DNA of 64,000 nucleotides, taken from the NCBI GenBank assembly GCA_048262655.1, contig JBLXEY010000006.1:124001-188000 (forward strand). The letters are read 5' to 3'. A program made the position numbers and the translations under genes. Positions 17,092-25,603 of this stretch are shown in pieces. This stretch comes from JABMNT01 sp048262655. Lineage in GTDB: Bacteria > Pseudomonadota > Alphaproteobacteria > Rhodospirillales > Casp-alpha2. Every line of letters starts with the position of its first letter. Position 1 is the stretch's first letter. Below the pieces are notes generated by a model that saw only the letters and a list, made by a program, of their open reading frames with translations, made no database searches and had not been told where the DNA came from.

Positions 17092-17571
17092 ATGCAAAAA
17101 TCTTTGAGTATCGATCCGGCAAAATGCACGGGATGTCAGCAGTGTGAGCTCGCTTGTTCGTACGACAACGAAGCGGTGTTCAATCCGTCCAAATCACGGA
17201 TCAAGGTCTTCAACTTTCACGACCAAGGGCGCTTCGTTCCTTATACGTGCACCCAGTGTGATGAAGCATGGTGTCTGCATGCCTGTCCAGTAGACGCGAT
17301 TTCCCTGGATACGGCGACGGGTGCAAAAATTGTTTCTGACCAGGTCTGTGTCGGTTGCAAAGTCTGCACGATTGCCTGCCCGTTCGGTACCATCAATTAC
17401 AATCAATCCACTGGCAAAGTTATCAAATGTGATCTGTGCGAAGGTGATCCGGAATGCGCAAAAGCATGCCCGACAGACGCCATTACATATGTTGATGCGA
17501 ACTGGACTGGTCTTGAAAAAATGCGGGCTTGGGCCGCAAAGACAGACTCCAGCGTACAAGCGGAAGCTTAA
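17092..17571 (+). CDS. Polyferredoxin subunit of aldehyde oxidoreductase (AorA-like)
   Basis: A 159-residue electron-transfer protein with four Cys clusters: CTGCQQCELAC, CTQCDEAWCLHACP, CVGCKVCTIACP and CDLCEGDPECAKACP, enough for four [4Fe-4S] centres. This is the layout of AorA in the AorABC aldehyde oxidoreductases (and of HydN/DmsB-like subunits). It would pass electrons from the tungsten subunit to the FAD subunit encoded downstream. There is no signal peptide, so it is cytoplasmic. aorB-like follows after 33 bp with its own AGGGAG ribosome site. Confidence 0.9.
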   Translation: MQKSLSIDPAKCTGCQQCELACSYDNEAVFNPSKSRIKVFNFHDQGRFVPYTCTQCDEAWCLHACPVDAISLDTATGAKIVSDQVCVGCKVCTIACPFGTINYNQSTGKVIKCDLCEGDPECAKACPTDAITYVDANWTGLEKMRAWAAKTDSSVQAEA

Positions 17572-17604
17572 TCAACAGAAACAGTCACGATAGGGAGAGC
17601 AGTC

Positions 17605-19452
17605 ATGGCTTGGGCAAGAAAAATACTACGTGTTAATCTGACCAAAGGAACATGCGCTGATGAGCCGCTCAATATGGAATGGGCGCAAAAATATTTGGGT
17701 CAGCGCGGTTTGGCGACGAAATACCTAACGGAAGAAATCGATCCGAAGGTCGATCCTTTGTCGCCCGATAATAAAATGATAATGGCTACAGGGCCTTTAA
17801 CGGGGACGTGCGCGTCTACGGCGGGGCGATATTCAATTATTACCAAAGGGGCCTTAACAGGCGCGATTGCGTGCTCAAATTCTGGCGGGTTTTTCGGGAA
17901 CGAAATGAAAAACGCTGGATATGACATGATCATCTTTGAAGGGAAATCACCAAAACCGGTTTATCTTTTGGTTCAGGATGGTTCGGCTCAATTGCTGGAC
18001 GCTGATGCCTATTGGGGTCAGTCTTGCTGGACAACAGAAGAAGGGATCAAGGAAAAGCATGGTGATCCTTTGATTCGTGTGGCTTCAATTGGTATTTCGG
18101 GCGAAAAAGGCGTCAAGTTCGCTTGTGTCGTAAATGATATGGATCGGGCAGCCGGGCGTTCCGGTGTCGGCACGGTCATGGGATCGAAGAACCTTAAAGC
18201 TGTCGCTGTTCGCGGAACCTTGGGTGTCAGTGTCGATAATGCGAGTGCCTTTATGGGAGCTGTTTCTGCCAGTAAAACGGTGCTTGCAGAGAACGCGGTC
18301 ACTGGAGAAGGTTTGCCGGCGTTTGGTACTCAGGTTCTGATGAACGTCATCAATGAAAGCGGTGCATTGCCAACGCGCAATCATCAAGATGCGCAATTTG
18401 CCGGTGCCAATAACATTTCCGCCGAAGCGATGGCAGAACCACGTGAGTCTGATGGAAAGCCAAACTTGGTAACGAACGCCGCATGTTTTGGCTGCACAAT
18501 TGCGTGTGGTCGGGTTTCGACGGTTGAGCGGACTCATTATACGGTCAAAGACCGACCTGAATATCAAATTGCGTCAGGAGGCCTCGAATATGAAGCCGCT
18601 TGGGCACTAGGTGCTGCGACGGGTGTCGATGATCTTAATGCGCTAACCTTTGCCAATTTTATCTGTAATGAACAGGGTATCGATCCAATTTCTTTTGGAG
18701 CCACCGTTGGCGCAGCCATGGAATTGTTTGAAACAGGCGTCATTACGACCAAGGAAACAGACGGCCTTGAGGTGAAGTTTGGTTCCGCAGAGGCGCTGAC
18801 AATGTTGGTTGAGCTGTGTGGTAAAGGTGAAGGTTTCGGAGCTGAAATCGGCCTGGGTTCCAAGCTGCTTTGTGAAAAGTATGGTCATCCTGAACTGTCC
18901 ATGTCCGTCAAAGGACAGGAATTCCCGGCTTATGATGCACGCGGCATTCAGGGAATGGGTCTTGCCTATGCGACATCTAACCGGGGTGCCTGCCATCTTC
19001 GCGGTTATACGGTCGCATCTGAAATTTTGGGCATTCCCGAGAAGACAGATCCTCTTGTGACCGATGGTAAGGCAGGATTGGTTAAGGCATTTCAGGACGC
19101 GACGGCGGTTGTTGATTCTGCCGGTATCTGCGTGTTTACCACCTTTGCATGGTCTATGGATGACATTGCGCCACAAATTGATGCCGCATGTGAGGGAGAT
19201 TGGTCCGTCGAAAGCTGCATGGAAGCCGGCGAGCGGATTTGGAATCTGGAGCGTAAATTTAATCTGGATGCTGGCTTTACCGGTAAGGATGACAACTTAC
19301 CGGCTCGTCTGCTGAAAGATGCTGCCAAGACAGGCCCGGCGGAAGGTAAAACCAGCGGTTTGGACACGATGTTGCCTGAATACTACGCAGCGCGTGGCTG
19401 GACGGTTGAAGGTATTCCTTCAAATGAAACTTTGGACAGAGTAGCCCTTTAA
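17605..19452 (+). CDS. Aldehyde ferredoxin oxidoreductase, catalytic subunit (AorB-like)
   Basis: A 615-residue AOR-family enzyme that oxidises aldehydes to acids using a bis-metallopterin tungsten (or molybdenum) cofactor and one [4Fe-4S] cluster. Visible features are the N-terminal GRYSIITKGALTGAIACSNSGG pterin-binding region, DRAAGRSGVGTVMGSKNLKA, the cluster motif CFGCTIACGR (about residues 295-304) and a late Cys in SAGICVFTT. Length is normal for the family. Together with the Fe-S and FAD subunits it fits the AorABC type that reduces NAD+ directly, rather than the archaeal ferredoxin-dependent type. W versus Mo cannot be told from the sequence. Confidence 0.93.
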   Translation: MAWARKILRVNLTKGTCADEPLNMEWAQKYLGQRGLATKYLTEEIDPKVDPLSPDNKMIMATGPLTGTCASTAGRYSIITKGALTGAIACSNSGGFFGNEMKNAGYDMIIFEGKSPKPVYLLVQDGSAQLLDADAYWGQSCWTTEEGIKEKHGDPLIRVASIGISGEKGVKFACVVNDMDRAAGRSGVGTVMGSKNLKAVAVRGTLGVSVDNASAFMGAVSASKTVLAENAVTGEGLPAFGTQVLMNVINESGALPTRNHQDAQFAGANNISAEAMAEPRESDGKPNLVTNAACFGCTIACGRVSTVERTHYTVKDRPEYQIASGGLEYEAAWALGAATGVDDLNALTFANFICNEQGIDPISFGATVGAAMELFETGVITTKETDGLEVKFGSAEALTMLVELCGKGEGFGAEIGLGSKLLCEKYGHPELSMSVKGQEFPAYDARGIQGMGLAYATSNRGACHLRGYTVASEILGIPEKTDPLVTDGKAGLVKAFQDATAVVDSAGICVFTTFAWSMDDIAPQIDAACEGDWSVESCMEAGERIWNLERKFNLDAGFTGKDDNLPARLLKDAAKTGPAEGKTSGLDTMLPEYYAARGWTVEGIPSNETLDRVAL

Positions 19453-19481
19453 TAACAGGCGCTGTTCTTTGGTTATACAGT

Positions 19482-19519
19482 TTGGGGGCCGGGTACCAAG
19501 TTGGGGTTCCGGCCCCCAA
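19482..19519 (+). other. Strong hairpin between aorB-like and aorC-like genes
   Basis: TTGGGGGCCGG (19482-19492) and CCGGCCCCCAA (19509-19519) form a perfect 11-bp stem with a 16-base loop. No proper U-run follows, so it is more likely a 3' stabilising element or partial attenuator that sets subunit ratios than a full terminator. Confidence 0.6.
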
Positions 19520-19554
19520 TGCTTTTAAGATGAATTGATACGAGGATTAATATA

Positions 19555-20793
19555 ATGACCTATGTCGTTGTTGGTGCCGGGCCATCTGGTGTTATTGCCG
19601 CTGAATCTCTAAGAAAATCTGATCCAGATACCGAGATTATTCTGATTGGTGACGAGCCAGAGCCGCCTTATTCGAGAATGGCTATCCCTTATTTCCTTGT
19701 CGGTAATATTGAGGATCAGGGGACGCATTTGAGAAAAACTGCCGGGCATTATGAAAGTCTTGGCATCAAATATGTGCAGGACCGGGTGTCTGCTGTTTCT
19801 CCAGAAGACCACACGGTCTCGCTCGCCAGTGGCGGCACGCAATCCTATTCAAAACTCCTGATCGCGACTGGTGCTCGGCCGGTTAAGCCACCGATTGAAG
19901 GCCTCGATTTGCCCGGTGTCCATCATTGCTGGACCCTTGCCGATGCACGGAAAATTATAGAATTGGCGCACGAAGGCGCGCACGTTGTGCTGGTTGGCGC
20001 AGGCTTTATTGGGTGCATTATTTTGGAAGCTTTGGTTGAGCGCGGCGTCAATTTGACGGTTGTTGAAGCGGATGATCGCATGGTGCCCCGGATGATGAAC
20101 CAGAAAGCCGGTGGGATGATCAAGAAATGGTGCATCGAAAAAGGTGTCGCTGTAGAAACATCGACCCGGGTCACGAAACTTGAGCCAAATTCGGATGCCG
20201 AGGACACCATGAACGTCGATTTGGATTCTGGAAAACAGATTCCTGCCCATCTGGTGGTCATTGCAGCTGGTGTTAAATCCAACACGGAATTTTTAGAAGG
20301 CAGCGGTATTGAGGTGAAAGAGGGCATCATTGTTGATAAATATCTGAAAACGTCTGTTGACGACGTGTATGCGGCCGGTGATTGCGCTCAGGGACCTGAT
20401 ATTGCTGGTGGATGGTCCGTTCATGCCATTCAACCGACCTGTGCGGATCATGGGCAAATTGCCGGTAAAAATATGGCAGGGATAAAAACCCCCTACAAAG
20501 GCAGCTTAGTGATGAACGTGCTGGATACGGTGGGTTTGATCTCCGTTTCTTACGGCGCATGGGAAGGCAAGGGTGACGGCGTCGAAAGCCTGGACGAGAA
20601 GAACTATCGTTATATGCGCCTGGAGTTTGAAGATGATAAATTGATCGGGGCTTTGTCACTGGGGCGTACTGAGCATATGGGCGTATTGCGCGGCCTTATC
20701 CAGACGGGTGTTGCCTTGGGCGAATGGAAAGACAAGCTAAAACAAGACCCGCAAATGATTATGGAAGCCTATGTTGCGACGAAATATGTATAG
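19555..20793 (+). CDS. FAD/NAD(P) oxidoreductase subunit (AorC-like)
   Basis: A 412-residue pyridine nucleotide-disulfide-type flavoprotein. The FAD fold starts at VVVGAGPSG (residues 4-12), IATGAR closes the first nucleotide region, VVLVGAGFIG (about 144-153) is the NAD(P) site and VYAAGDCAQ binds FAD. The redox Cys pair of disulfide reductases is absent, as in nitrite-reductase-like and rubredoxin-reductase-like members. In the AorABC model it takes electrons from the Fe-S subunit and reduces NAD+. It follows aorB after a 102-bp spacer with a stable hairpin. The MoaD-like gene follows after 7 bp. Confidence 0.87.
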   Translation: MTYVVVGAGPSGVIAAESLRKSDPDTEIILIGDEPEPPYSRMAIPYFLVGNIEDQGTHLRKTAGHYESLGIKYVQDRVSAVSPEDHTVSLASGGTQSYSKLLIATGARPVKPPIEGLDLPGVHHCWTLADARKIIELAHEGAHVVLVGAGFIGCIILEALVERGVNLTVVEADDRMVPRMMNQKAGGMIKKWCIEKGVAVETSTRVTKLEPNSDAEDTMNVDLDSGKQIPAHLVVIAAGVKSNTEFLEGSGIEVKEGIIVDKYLKTSVDDVYAAGDCAQGPDIAGGWSVHAIQPTCADHGQIAGKNMAGIKTPYKGSLVMNVLDTVGLISVSYGAWEGKGDGVESLDEKNYRYMRLEFEDDKLIGALSLGRTEHMGVLRGLIQTGVALGEWKDKLKQDPQMIMEAYVATKYV

Positions 20794-20800
20794 GTAGCTC

Positions 20801-21052
20801 ATGATAATCCGGGTCAAATTGTACGCGATGCTTGCAGAGTTTTTGCCTGACAACGCTAAAAAAAATGAGGCAGACTTTGACTGTGCAGAGGGAACCTCCG
20901 TCACGCAGGTTCTTTCAAGCCTCAAAGTTCCGTTGGAGCATTGCCACCTGGTATTAATCAATGGTGTTTTTGTCTCTCCCAGTGATCGGGATACTCTTCT
21001 CCTCAAGGAGGGCGACGCTCTGGCCGTATGGCCGCCGGTAGCAGGCGGCTGA
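20801..21052 (+). CDS. MoaD/ThiS-like sulfur carrier of the aor operon
   Basis: An 83-residue beta-grasp protein that ends in VAGG, the di-glycine tail that is adenylated and thiocarboxylated in MoaD. MoaD is the small subunit of molybdopterin synthase; copies inside AOR operons probably serve the tungsto-/molybdopterin of that enzyme. No MoaE or MoeB gene is in the window, so it must use general partners. It lies 7 bp after the FAD subunit gene and 6 bp before the next ORF. Confidence 0.87.
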   Translation: MIIRVKLYAMLAEFLPDNAKKNEADFDCAEGTSVTQVLSSLKVPLEHCHLVLINGVFVSPSDRDTLLLKEGDALAVWPPVAGG

Positions 21053-21058
21053 GCAGAA

Positions 21059-21352
21059 GTGGACACTCAAATTGTCATCGAAAAAGAGATGGGGTTAACT
21101 CATCGCGATTTTTTTCGGACAATTGGAAGTGCGCTGGGGACGGAAGATTTTGAGGTCTGGGATACAGGTGTTCGGGTGTCTTCGGGTGCACAGACACTGC
21201 AAATTCAATTGGGCCATGAGATGGAACGGCGCATCGCCTTGATGGTTATCCCCCGGACACTGGTGACATTGACATTCACCAACTATCCAGAAGATGAGGT
21301 TAAAGCCGTAATCAAACGCTTTGATATGCGCTTCAAGCGAGGCGGCGGTTAA
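21059..21352 (+). CDS. Small conserved-looking protein at the end of the aor operon
   Basis: A 97-residue acidic-to-basic protein starting with GTG, 6 bp after the MoaD-like stop. I do not recognise the family. It has a mixed alpha/beta pattern (FEVWDTGVRVSSGAQTLQIQLG, then RRIALMVIPRTLVTLTFTNY), no Cys and no membrane helix, and a basic end (MRFKRGGG). The tight spacing implies a role with the enzyme, perhaps maturation or subunit assembly. It is convergent with der, 6 bp apart. Confidence 0.7.
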   Translation: MDTQIVIEKEMGLTHRDFFRTIGSALGTEDFEVWDTGVRVSSGAQTLQIQLGHEMERRIALMVIPRTLVTLTFTNYPEDEVKAVIKRFDMRFKRGGG

Positions 21353-21358
21353 ACTGGC

Positions 21359-22750
21359 CTACTTGTCCGCATAAGGGTTGTCGCCTTTGCGACCATTGAG
21401 ACGGATCGGAATTCCTGGCAGTTTAAAGTCGCTCCGTAATTCGTTAACCAGATATCGTAAATAAGACTCAGGTAGTTTGTCGGCGCGGCTGGAAAACAAT
21501 GCAAACGTTGGCGGCCTCGTTCGTGCTTGTGTCATATAACGTATTTTGATGCGGCCTAATCCTGAAACAGGTGGTGGGTGGGCGTCAACCGTCGCCGCCA
21601 GCCATCGGTTTAAGGCACCGGTTGAAATACGCGTATTCCAAAGTTCGTGGGCTTTGACGACCGCTGGCATCAGTTTTTGCAAGCCTTTGCCGGTCTTCGA
21701 TGAGCAGGTAATAATCGGAACTCCGCGGACTTGGGGTAACGAAGTTTGCAGTCTGTCTTCTATGCGTTTGGCCGCGACGACCCGGTCGTCGGCGATATCC
21801 CACTTATTGACGGCGATAATCAGGGCGCGCCCTTCCTCGATAACATGGCGGGCAATGGTCAAATCTTGTTTGTCCAAGGGTGCGTTCGCATCCAGGACAA
21901 GAATGACAACTTCTGCAAAGCGGATCGAACGCAATGTGTCACCCACCGACATATATTCCAGCTTTTCTTTTATTCGTGCCTTACGGCGCATTCCGGCTGT
22001 ATCAACCAGCCGGACTTCGCGACCCTGGTATTCCCAGGCAACGGCGATTGCATCGCGCGTAACGCCCGCTTCCGGCCCCGTTAACAGGCGTTCCTGTCCA
22101 AGTAATTTGTTGATCATGGTCGACTTGCCAACATTGGGACGTCCAATGATTGCCAGCTTGAGAGGACGGTCGGTCAGATCATCCTCTTCAATAGCTTCCT
22201 CATGATCGACTTCGTCTAGGTCTGGTAGGTCTGACATTTCTGAAATGTCATTTCCTTCAGATGCATAAGGTAGCAAGGCATCGTAGAGTTCGCTCAGACC
22301 TTCGCCATGTTCTGCCGAGAGCGGAATAGGCTCACCAAGTCCAAGACCATATGATTCATAAAGCCCCGCTTTGCCAGCCTTTCCTTCGCATTTATTGACC
22401 ACCAAAAGGGTCGGGGTGGGATGTTTCCGAAGCCAATTAGCAAAGTGTTCGTCCAAGGGCACGACACCGGCGCGTCCATCAATAAGGAATAGTGTGACAT
22501 CAGCTTCTGTGAGCGCCAATTCGGTTTGTTGACGCATGCGGGCTTCCAGGCTGTCGTCGTAGGCGTTTTCTAACCCTGCGGTATCGATCAAACGGAACGA
22601 GAGGTCAGAGATCGAACCTTCACCCTCGCGACGGTCACGGGTTACACCAGGAGTGTCATCGACAATCGCATGCTGTTTACCCGTTAAACGGTTAAACAAT
22701 GTCGATTTTCCGACGTTGGGGCGGCCAATGACTGCTACGGTAAAGGTCAT
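21359..22750 (-). CDS. der: Ribosome-assembly GTPase Der (EngA)
   Basis: Essential GTPase for 50S subunit assembly. Two tandem G domains are visible, each with GRPNVGKST (near residues 8 and 205), DTAG and NKCE/NKWD, separated by an acidic linker (DEVDHEEAIEEDD) and followed by the KH-like C-terminal domain ending in GRKGDNPYADK. Length 463 is normal. It is the last gene of the yfgM-bamB-der block, 45 bp after bamB, an arrangement shared with E. coli. Confidence 0.97.
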   Translation of the reverse strand: MTFTVAVIGRPNVGKSTLFNRLTGKQHAIVDDTPGVTRDRREGEGSISDLSFRLIDTAGLENAYDDSLEARMRQQTELALTEADVTLFLIDGRAGVVPLDEHFANWLRKHPTPTLLVVNKCEGKAGKAGLYESYGLGLGEPIPLSAEHGEGLSELYDALLPYASEGNDISEMSDLPDLDEVDHEEAIEEDDLTDRPLKLAIIGRPNVGKSTMINKLLGQERLLTGPEAGVTRDAIAVAWEYQGREVRLVDTAGMRRKARIKEKLEYMSVGDTLRSIRFAEVVILVLDANAPLDKQDLTIARHVIEEGRALIIAVNKWDIADDRVVAAKRIEDRLQTSLPQVRGVPIITCSSKTGKGLQKLMPAVVKAHELWNTRISTGALNRWLAATVDAHPPPVSGLGRIKIRYMTQARTRPPTFALFSSRADKLPESYLRYLVNELRSDFKLPGIPIRLNGRKGDNPYADK

Positions 22751-22795
22751 GTTCTCGATTTTTCACATTCTATGGGTTTTTGTAACCCGGTCTTT

Positions 22796-24103
22796 TCACT
22801 GGTAGGCGACGATCTGCGCGTTGTCCGTTAGAAAGTAGACGCTTCCATTGGCGACAATGGGGGGAATTGAAACAGCGTCCGGCATTTCCATTTCCCCAAT
22901 GGTATCTCCCGTATAAGGGGATATGGCCAAGGCTTCTCCGTTCGATCCCGCAACAATTAATCGATCGCTCGTCAGAATAGGACCTGTCCAGATAATAGGA
23001 TCGTCCAAATCATCCGGGTCTTCGAACCGAGGTAACGCCCGGACCCAATAGACACGGCCATCTTCACGGGAGATACAAATGATTTCTGCTTCGCTTGTCA
23101 GGGCATATATATAGTCACCTGCAACCCAGGGGCTTTCCAAGCCACCAATATCGCGAACCCATATGCGCCGGCCAGTTCGCAGATCGATGGATACAATCTG
23201 TCCACCGTTACTCATTGCAACAACACGATTACGATCAATGACGGGGCGCCCACGGATATCGGCAAGCGTCGAAATCACGTCCGTACGGCGAATAGAAGTT
23301 AAAGATTCTTCCCAAACAAGTCGTCCCGTGTCAGCTCTTAGCGCTACGATCTGGCCTGATGTATATGGGACGACAACGATACCACGATCAACCGCTGGGC
23401 TGGCACCGCCCAAAATACTTGCTGTTTCCGGTAAACCGCTATGCGTCCATAATTCTTCGCCGGTTTCAGCGTCCAGGGCAAACAACTTGTTGTTCAGGGT
23501 TACAGCGAAAACCCTTCCAGCGCGCACAGTGGGCGCTGCGCGAACCGGTGCATCAACTTTTACACGCCATAGTTCGTTGCCAGAAGCCGCATCAAGGGCA
23601 ACCACCTGTGCAAACCCTGTACCGGCAAAAACTCGACCTTCTGAATAGGCCAGCCCGCCGCTAATGTGGTCATCGTCGTCATCTTTGGGGGTGATTATCG
23701 AACGCCAAACCGTTCGGCCGGTCTTTTCGTCAATAGCATAAACGCTTGAATAAACGTTCATGGCATATATGCGACCCTCCGACGATATGGGTTCCCCACC
23801 CAGACGCCTCTCGTCGGAAGCTGTCGCTCCCAGATCTGCAATCCAGCGCACTTTCAGATTGTCATGCACCTTAACATGATGCATGGCGTGGTTGGCATAT
23901 CCCCCCGATTGTGGCCAAGCCTTATTGATTGTCGGTGCTGGCAGCAGAATCTCTGTATTTGCGACTTCTGCATCAGCTGTTAAGGAGCGTTCATGCTGCA
24001 GGACGGACACGCGTGTCCCGGGAAGCGGTGGTTCCTCCTTTTGCCAGTAATCACATCCTGACAAAATCAGCGCGACGAAGGAGACGAGAATAACGTTTTT
24101 CAT
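22796..24103 (-). CDS. bamB: Outer-membrane assembly lipoprotein BamB
   Basis: A 435-residue lipoprotein of the BAM complex, which inserts beta-barrel proteins into the outer membrane. The signal peptide ends in a lipobox, LILSGC, with the lipidated Cys at residue 17. The body is an eight-bladed PQQ-type propeller with repeated blades such as VYAIDEKTGRTVWR, VVALDAASGNELWR, LFALDAETGEELW and IVSIDLRTGRRIWV. It lies between yfgM-like and der genes, as in many proteobacteria. Confidence 0.95.
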   Translation of the reverse strand: MKNVILVSFVALILSGCDYWQKEEPPLPGTRVSVLQHERSLTADAEVANTEILLPAPTINKAWPQSGGYANHAMHHVKVHDNLKVRWIADLGATASDERRLGGEPISSEGRIYAMNVYSSVYAIDEKTGRTVWRSIITPKDDDDDHISGGLAYSEGRVFAGTGFAQVVALDAASGNELWRVKVDAPVRAAPTVRAGRVFAVTLNNKLFALDAETGEELWTHSGLPETASILGGASPAVDRGIVVVPYTSGQIVALRADTGRLVWEESLTSIRRTDVISTLADIRGRPVIDRNRVVAMSNGGQIVSIDLRTGRRIWVRDIGGLESPWVAGDYIYALTSEAEIICISREDGRVYWVRALPRFEDPDDLDDPIIWTGPILTSDRLIVAGSNGEALAISPYTGDTIGEMEMPDAVSIPPIVANGSVYFLTDNAQIVAYQ

Positions 24104-24168
24104 TATATAGTGTCCGAACTATCTCAGCCGAGGGTAGTATAGAAGTGAATCGGTTTTTTCGCTACCGA

Positions 24169-24825
24169 TCATCTCCCAATGATTGTCAGTAATTCGCTTG
24201 CGCGTGCCTTGATCCCCTGCGGTGCTGTTGCGTCATCTGATATTGCTTTGAAAAACTCCGCGGCTTTCGTGCTGTCGCCATTCTGTAAGGCGCTCAAACC
24301 AAGGATTTCGCGCGCACTATGTCTCCAGGGATTGGCCGCATCCGTTAGCGTATTCACACGATCAATCAGCGTGGGAGACGCGCCGTCTGCGTCAAGTTCG
24401 ACAAAGCCACCCAATATGACGGCCATGTCGTTGTAATACGCGGAAAGGGACGTGTCATTTGCCAACTCCACGTAGCTAGAAACGGCACCTGCTAGATCAC
24501 CAGCTTTTTCTTGCAAAGCGGCGACTCGGAAGCGTGCAAGCATCGCATATCCGCCATTTTGCTCGGCAATAGCGCTAAAGGCGTTCAGGGCTTCTTCCGT
24601 TTTTTGTTCATCGACCAGTTTTTGCGCTGCGGAGAAGGTCTCGCCGGCCGCTTGTCGTTGATCTAAATCGTAAGATTTCCAGCCTTGAAACGCGGCGACG
24701 CCAATAACCACAACGACAGCGGCCCCGACGAAATACTTACCGTAAGTCGCCCAGAGCTTCTTTGCCTGATCTTCACGAAGGTCATCCTCGACCTCTTTAA
24801 ATAAAATATCTGTCTCGTCGGCCAC
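24169..24825 (-). CDS. YfgM-like membrane-anchored TPR protein
   Basis: A 218-residue protein with a cytoplasmic acidic N-terminus (DETDILFKEVEDDLREDQ), one membrane helix (YFVGAAVVVVIGVAAFQGW, about 29-47) and a periplasmic helical TPR-like domain (about 60-215). E. coli YfgM sits at the SecYEG translocon and passes clients to periplasmic chaperones; the position before bamB and der supports orthology. The start is GTG 24825 because AAGGAG (24832-24837, minus strand) lies 6 bases before it. The longer reading from 24879 would add an unlikely N-terminus. Confidence 0.82.
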   Translation of the reverse strand: MADETDILFKEVEDDLREDQAKKLWATYGKYFVGAAVVVVIGVAAFQGWKSYDLDQRQAAGETFSAAQKLVDEQKTEEALNAFSAIAEQNGGYAMLARFRVAALQEKAGDLAGAVSSYVELANDTSLSAYYNDMAVILGGFVELDADGASPTLIDRVNTLTDAANPWRHSAREILGLSALQNGDSTKAAEFFKAISDDATAPQGIKARASELLTIIGR

Positions 24826-25180
24826 CGGCCACTCCTTCACATAAACGGGTTTTGGTTGCCAAAATAGCAGTGTTGCCAAAACCGGATAGTCCTCATAGAG
24901 GCGCGGCGGCTAAAATATCCACTGAGAGCCGGGAACGCAAACCCGCTTATCAAGATTTAGGGGTCATTTTACCCCGAATAGCAATTAAATCGCTGTGATA
25001 TGCCAAAATCTCCCTATTTCGGGTTTAATATTGGTGCATGGATCACTGTTGTCGACCTTTTGGAGCCAATTTTGAAAGGTATTTCAAATACCTAAAATGA
25101 TTCATGCTTCTTTAACCGCATCGGGCTATGGTTAAGGTAACGACATATATTCTCTAATTTTGTACGCTGGAGTTCGAAGG
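24826..25180. other. Gene-free spacer with a 17-bp palindrome
   Basis: No ORF or known RNA is seen in these 355 bp between divergent genes. At 25077-25093 the palindrome AGGTATTT-C-AAATACCT has perfect 8-base arms and may be an operator for the lipoprotein gene about 90 bp downstream. The rest is AT-rich and unremarkable. Confidence 0.45.
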
Positions 25181-25540
25181 ATGCGCAAATTTGTTCCCCT
25201 CATATGCCTTATGTTTCTGAGTGCGTGCGGTGGACTGGCAGCATCCGGCACACCGGGGCTCGCGCAATTAGATATTTTGACGATCATGGGTACTGACAAA
25301 ACGGTCGTGGACCACGTCGTTTCAGCTTCCAGCGGAAAGAATTGTTCCTCTGTGCGTCTGGAAAAAGGCGACTATTATTGTGAGGAAGATGAACCGAAGG
25401 TATCGCAGAATATTTATTGTTACCGGACGCTAGCGAGTGTTACTTGCTATGACCGCGATGACCCCCATGGCGGCCGATATCAAAAAGTCGGGCAAAATGA
25501 TCACAATCTGGTCGACCCCAAAAACAAACAAGCCCGCTAG
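25181..25540 (+). CDS. Small lipoprotein of unknown function
   Basis: A 119-residue protein with a lipoprotein signal, MRKFVPLICLMFLSACGG; the lipidated Cys is residue 16. The mature part has four further Cys (NCSSVRL, YYCEED, IYCYRTL, VTCYDR) that could form two disulfides in the periplasm, and a polar Gly/Asp/Asn-rich tail. Starting at ATG 25181 with GGAG upstream gives a clean signal peptide; an ATG at 25160 would spoil it. Similar small Cys-containing lipoproteins occur in other alphaproteobacteria, to my knowledge without a known function. Confidence 0.8.
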   Translation: MRKFVPLICLMFLSACGGLAASGTPGLAQLDILTIMGTDKTVVDHVVSASSGKNCSSVRLEKGDYYCEEDEPKVSQNIYCYRTLASVTCYDRDDPHGGRYQKVGQNDHNLVDPKNKQAR

Positions 25541-25603
25541 CTTAAAAGATTTTGGACTGGCTGGACTTGTAAGCCGGATCAAATCAGATATCTCATTGCC
25601 AAT

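Noticed and set aside
21546..22205. 219-codon plus-strand ORF opposite der
   Set aside because: Antisense shadow of a highly conserved gene; no family resemblance.
24826..24879. Longer N-terminus for the YfgM-like protein
   Set aside because: The ribosome site AAGGAG lies inside this stretch and points to GTG 24825; the extra residues do not resemble the family.
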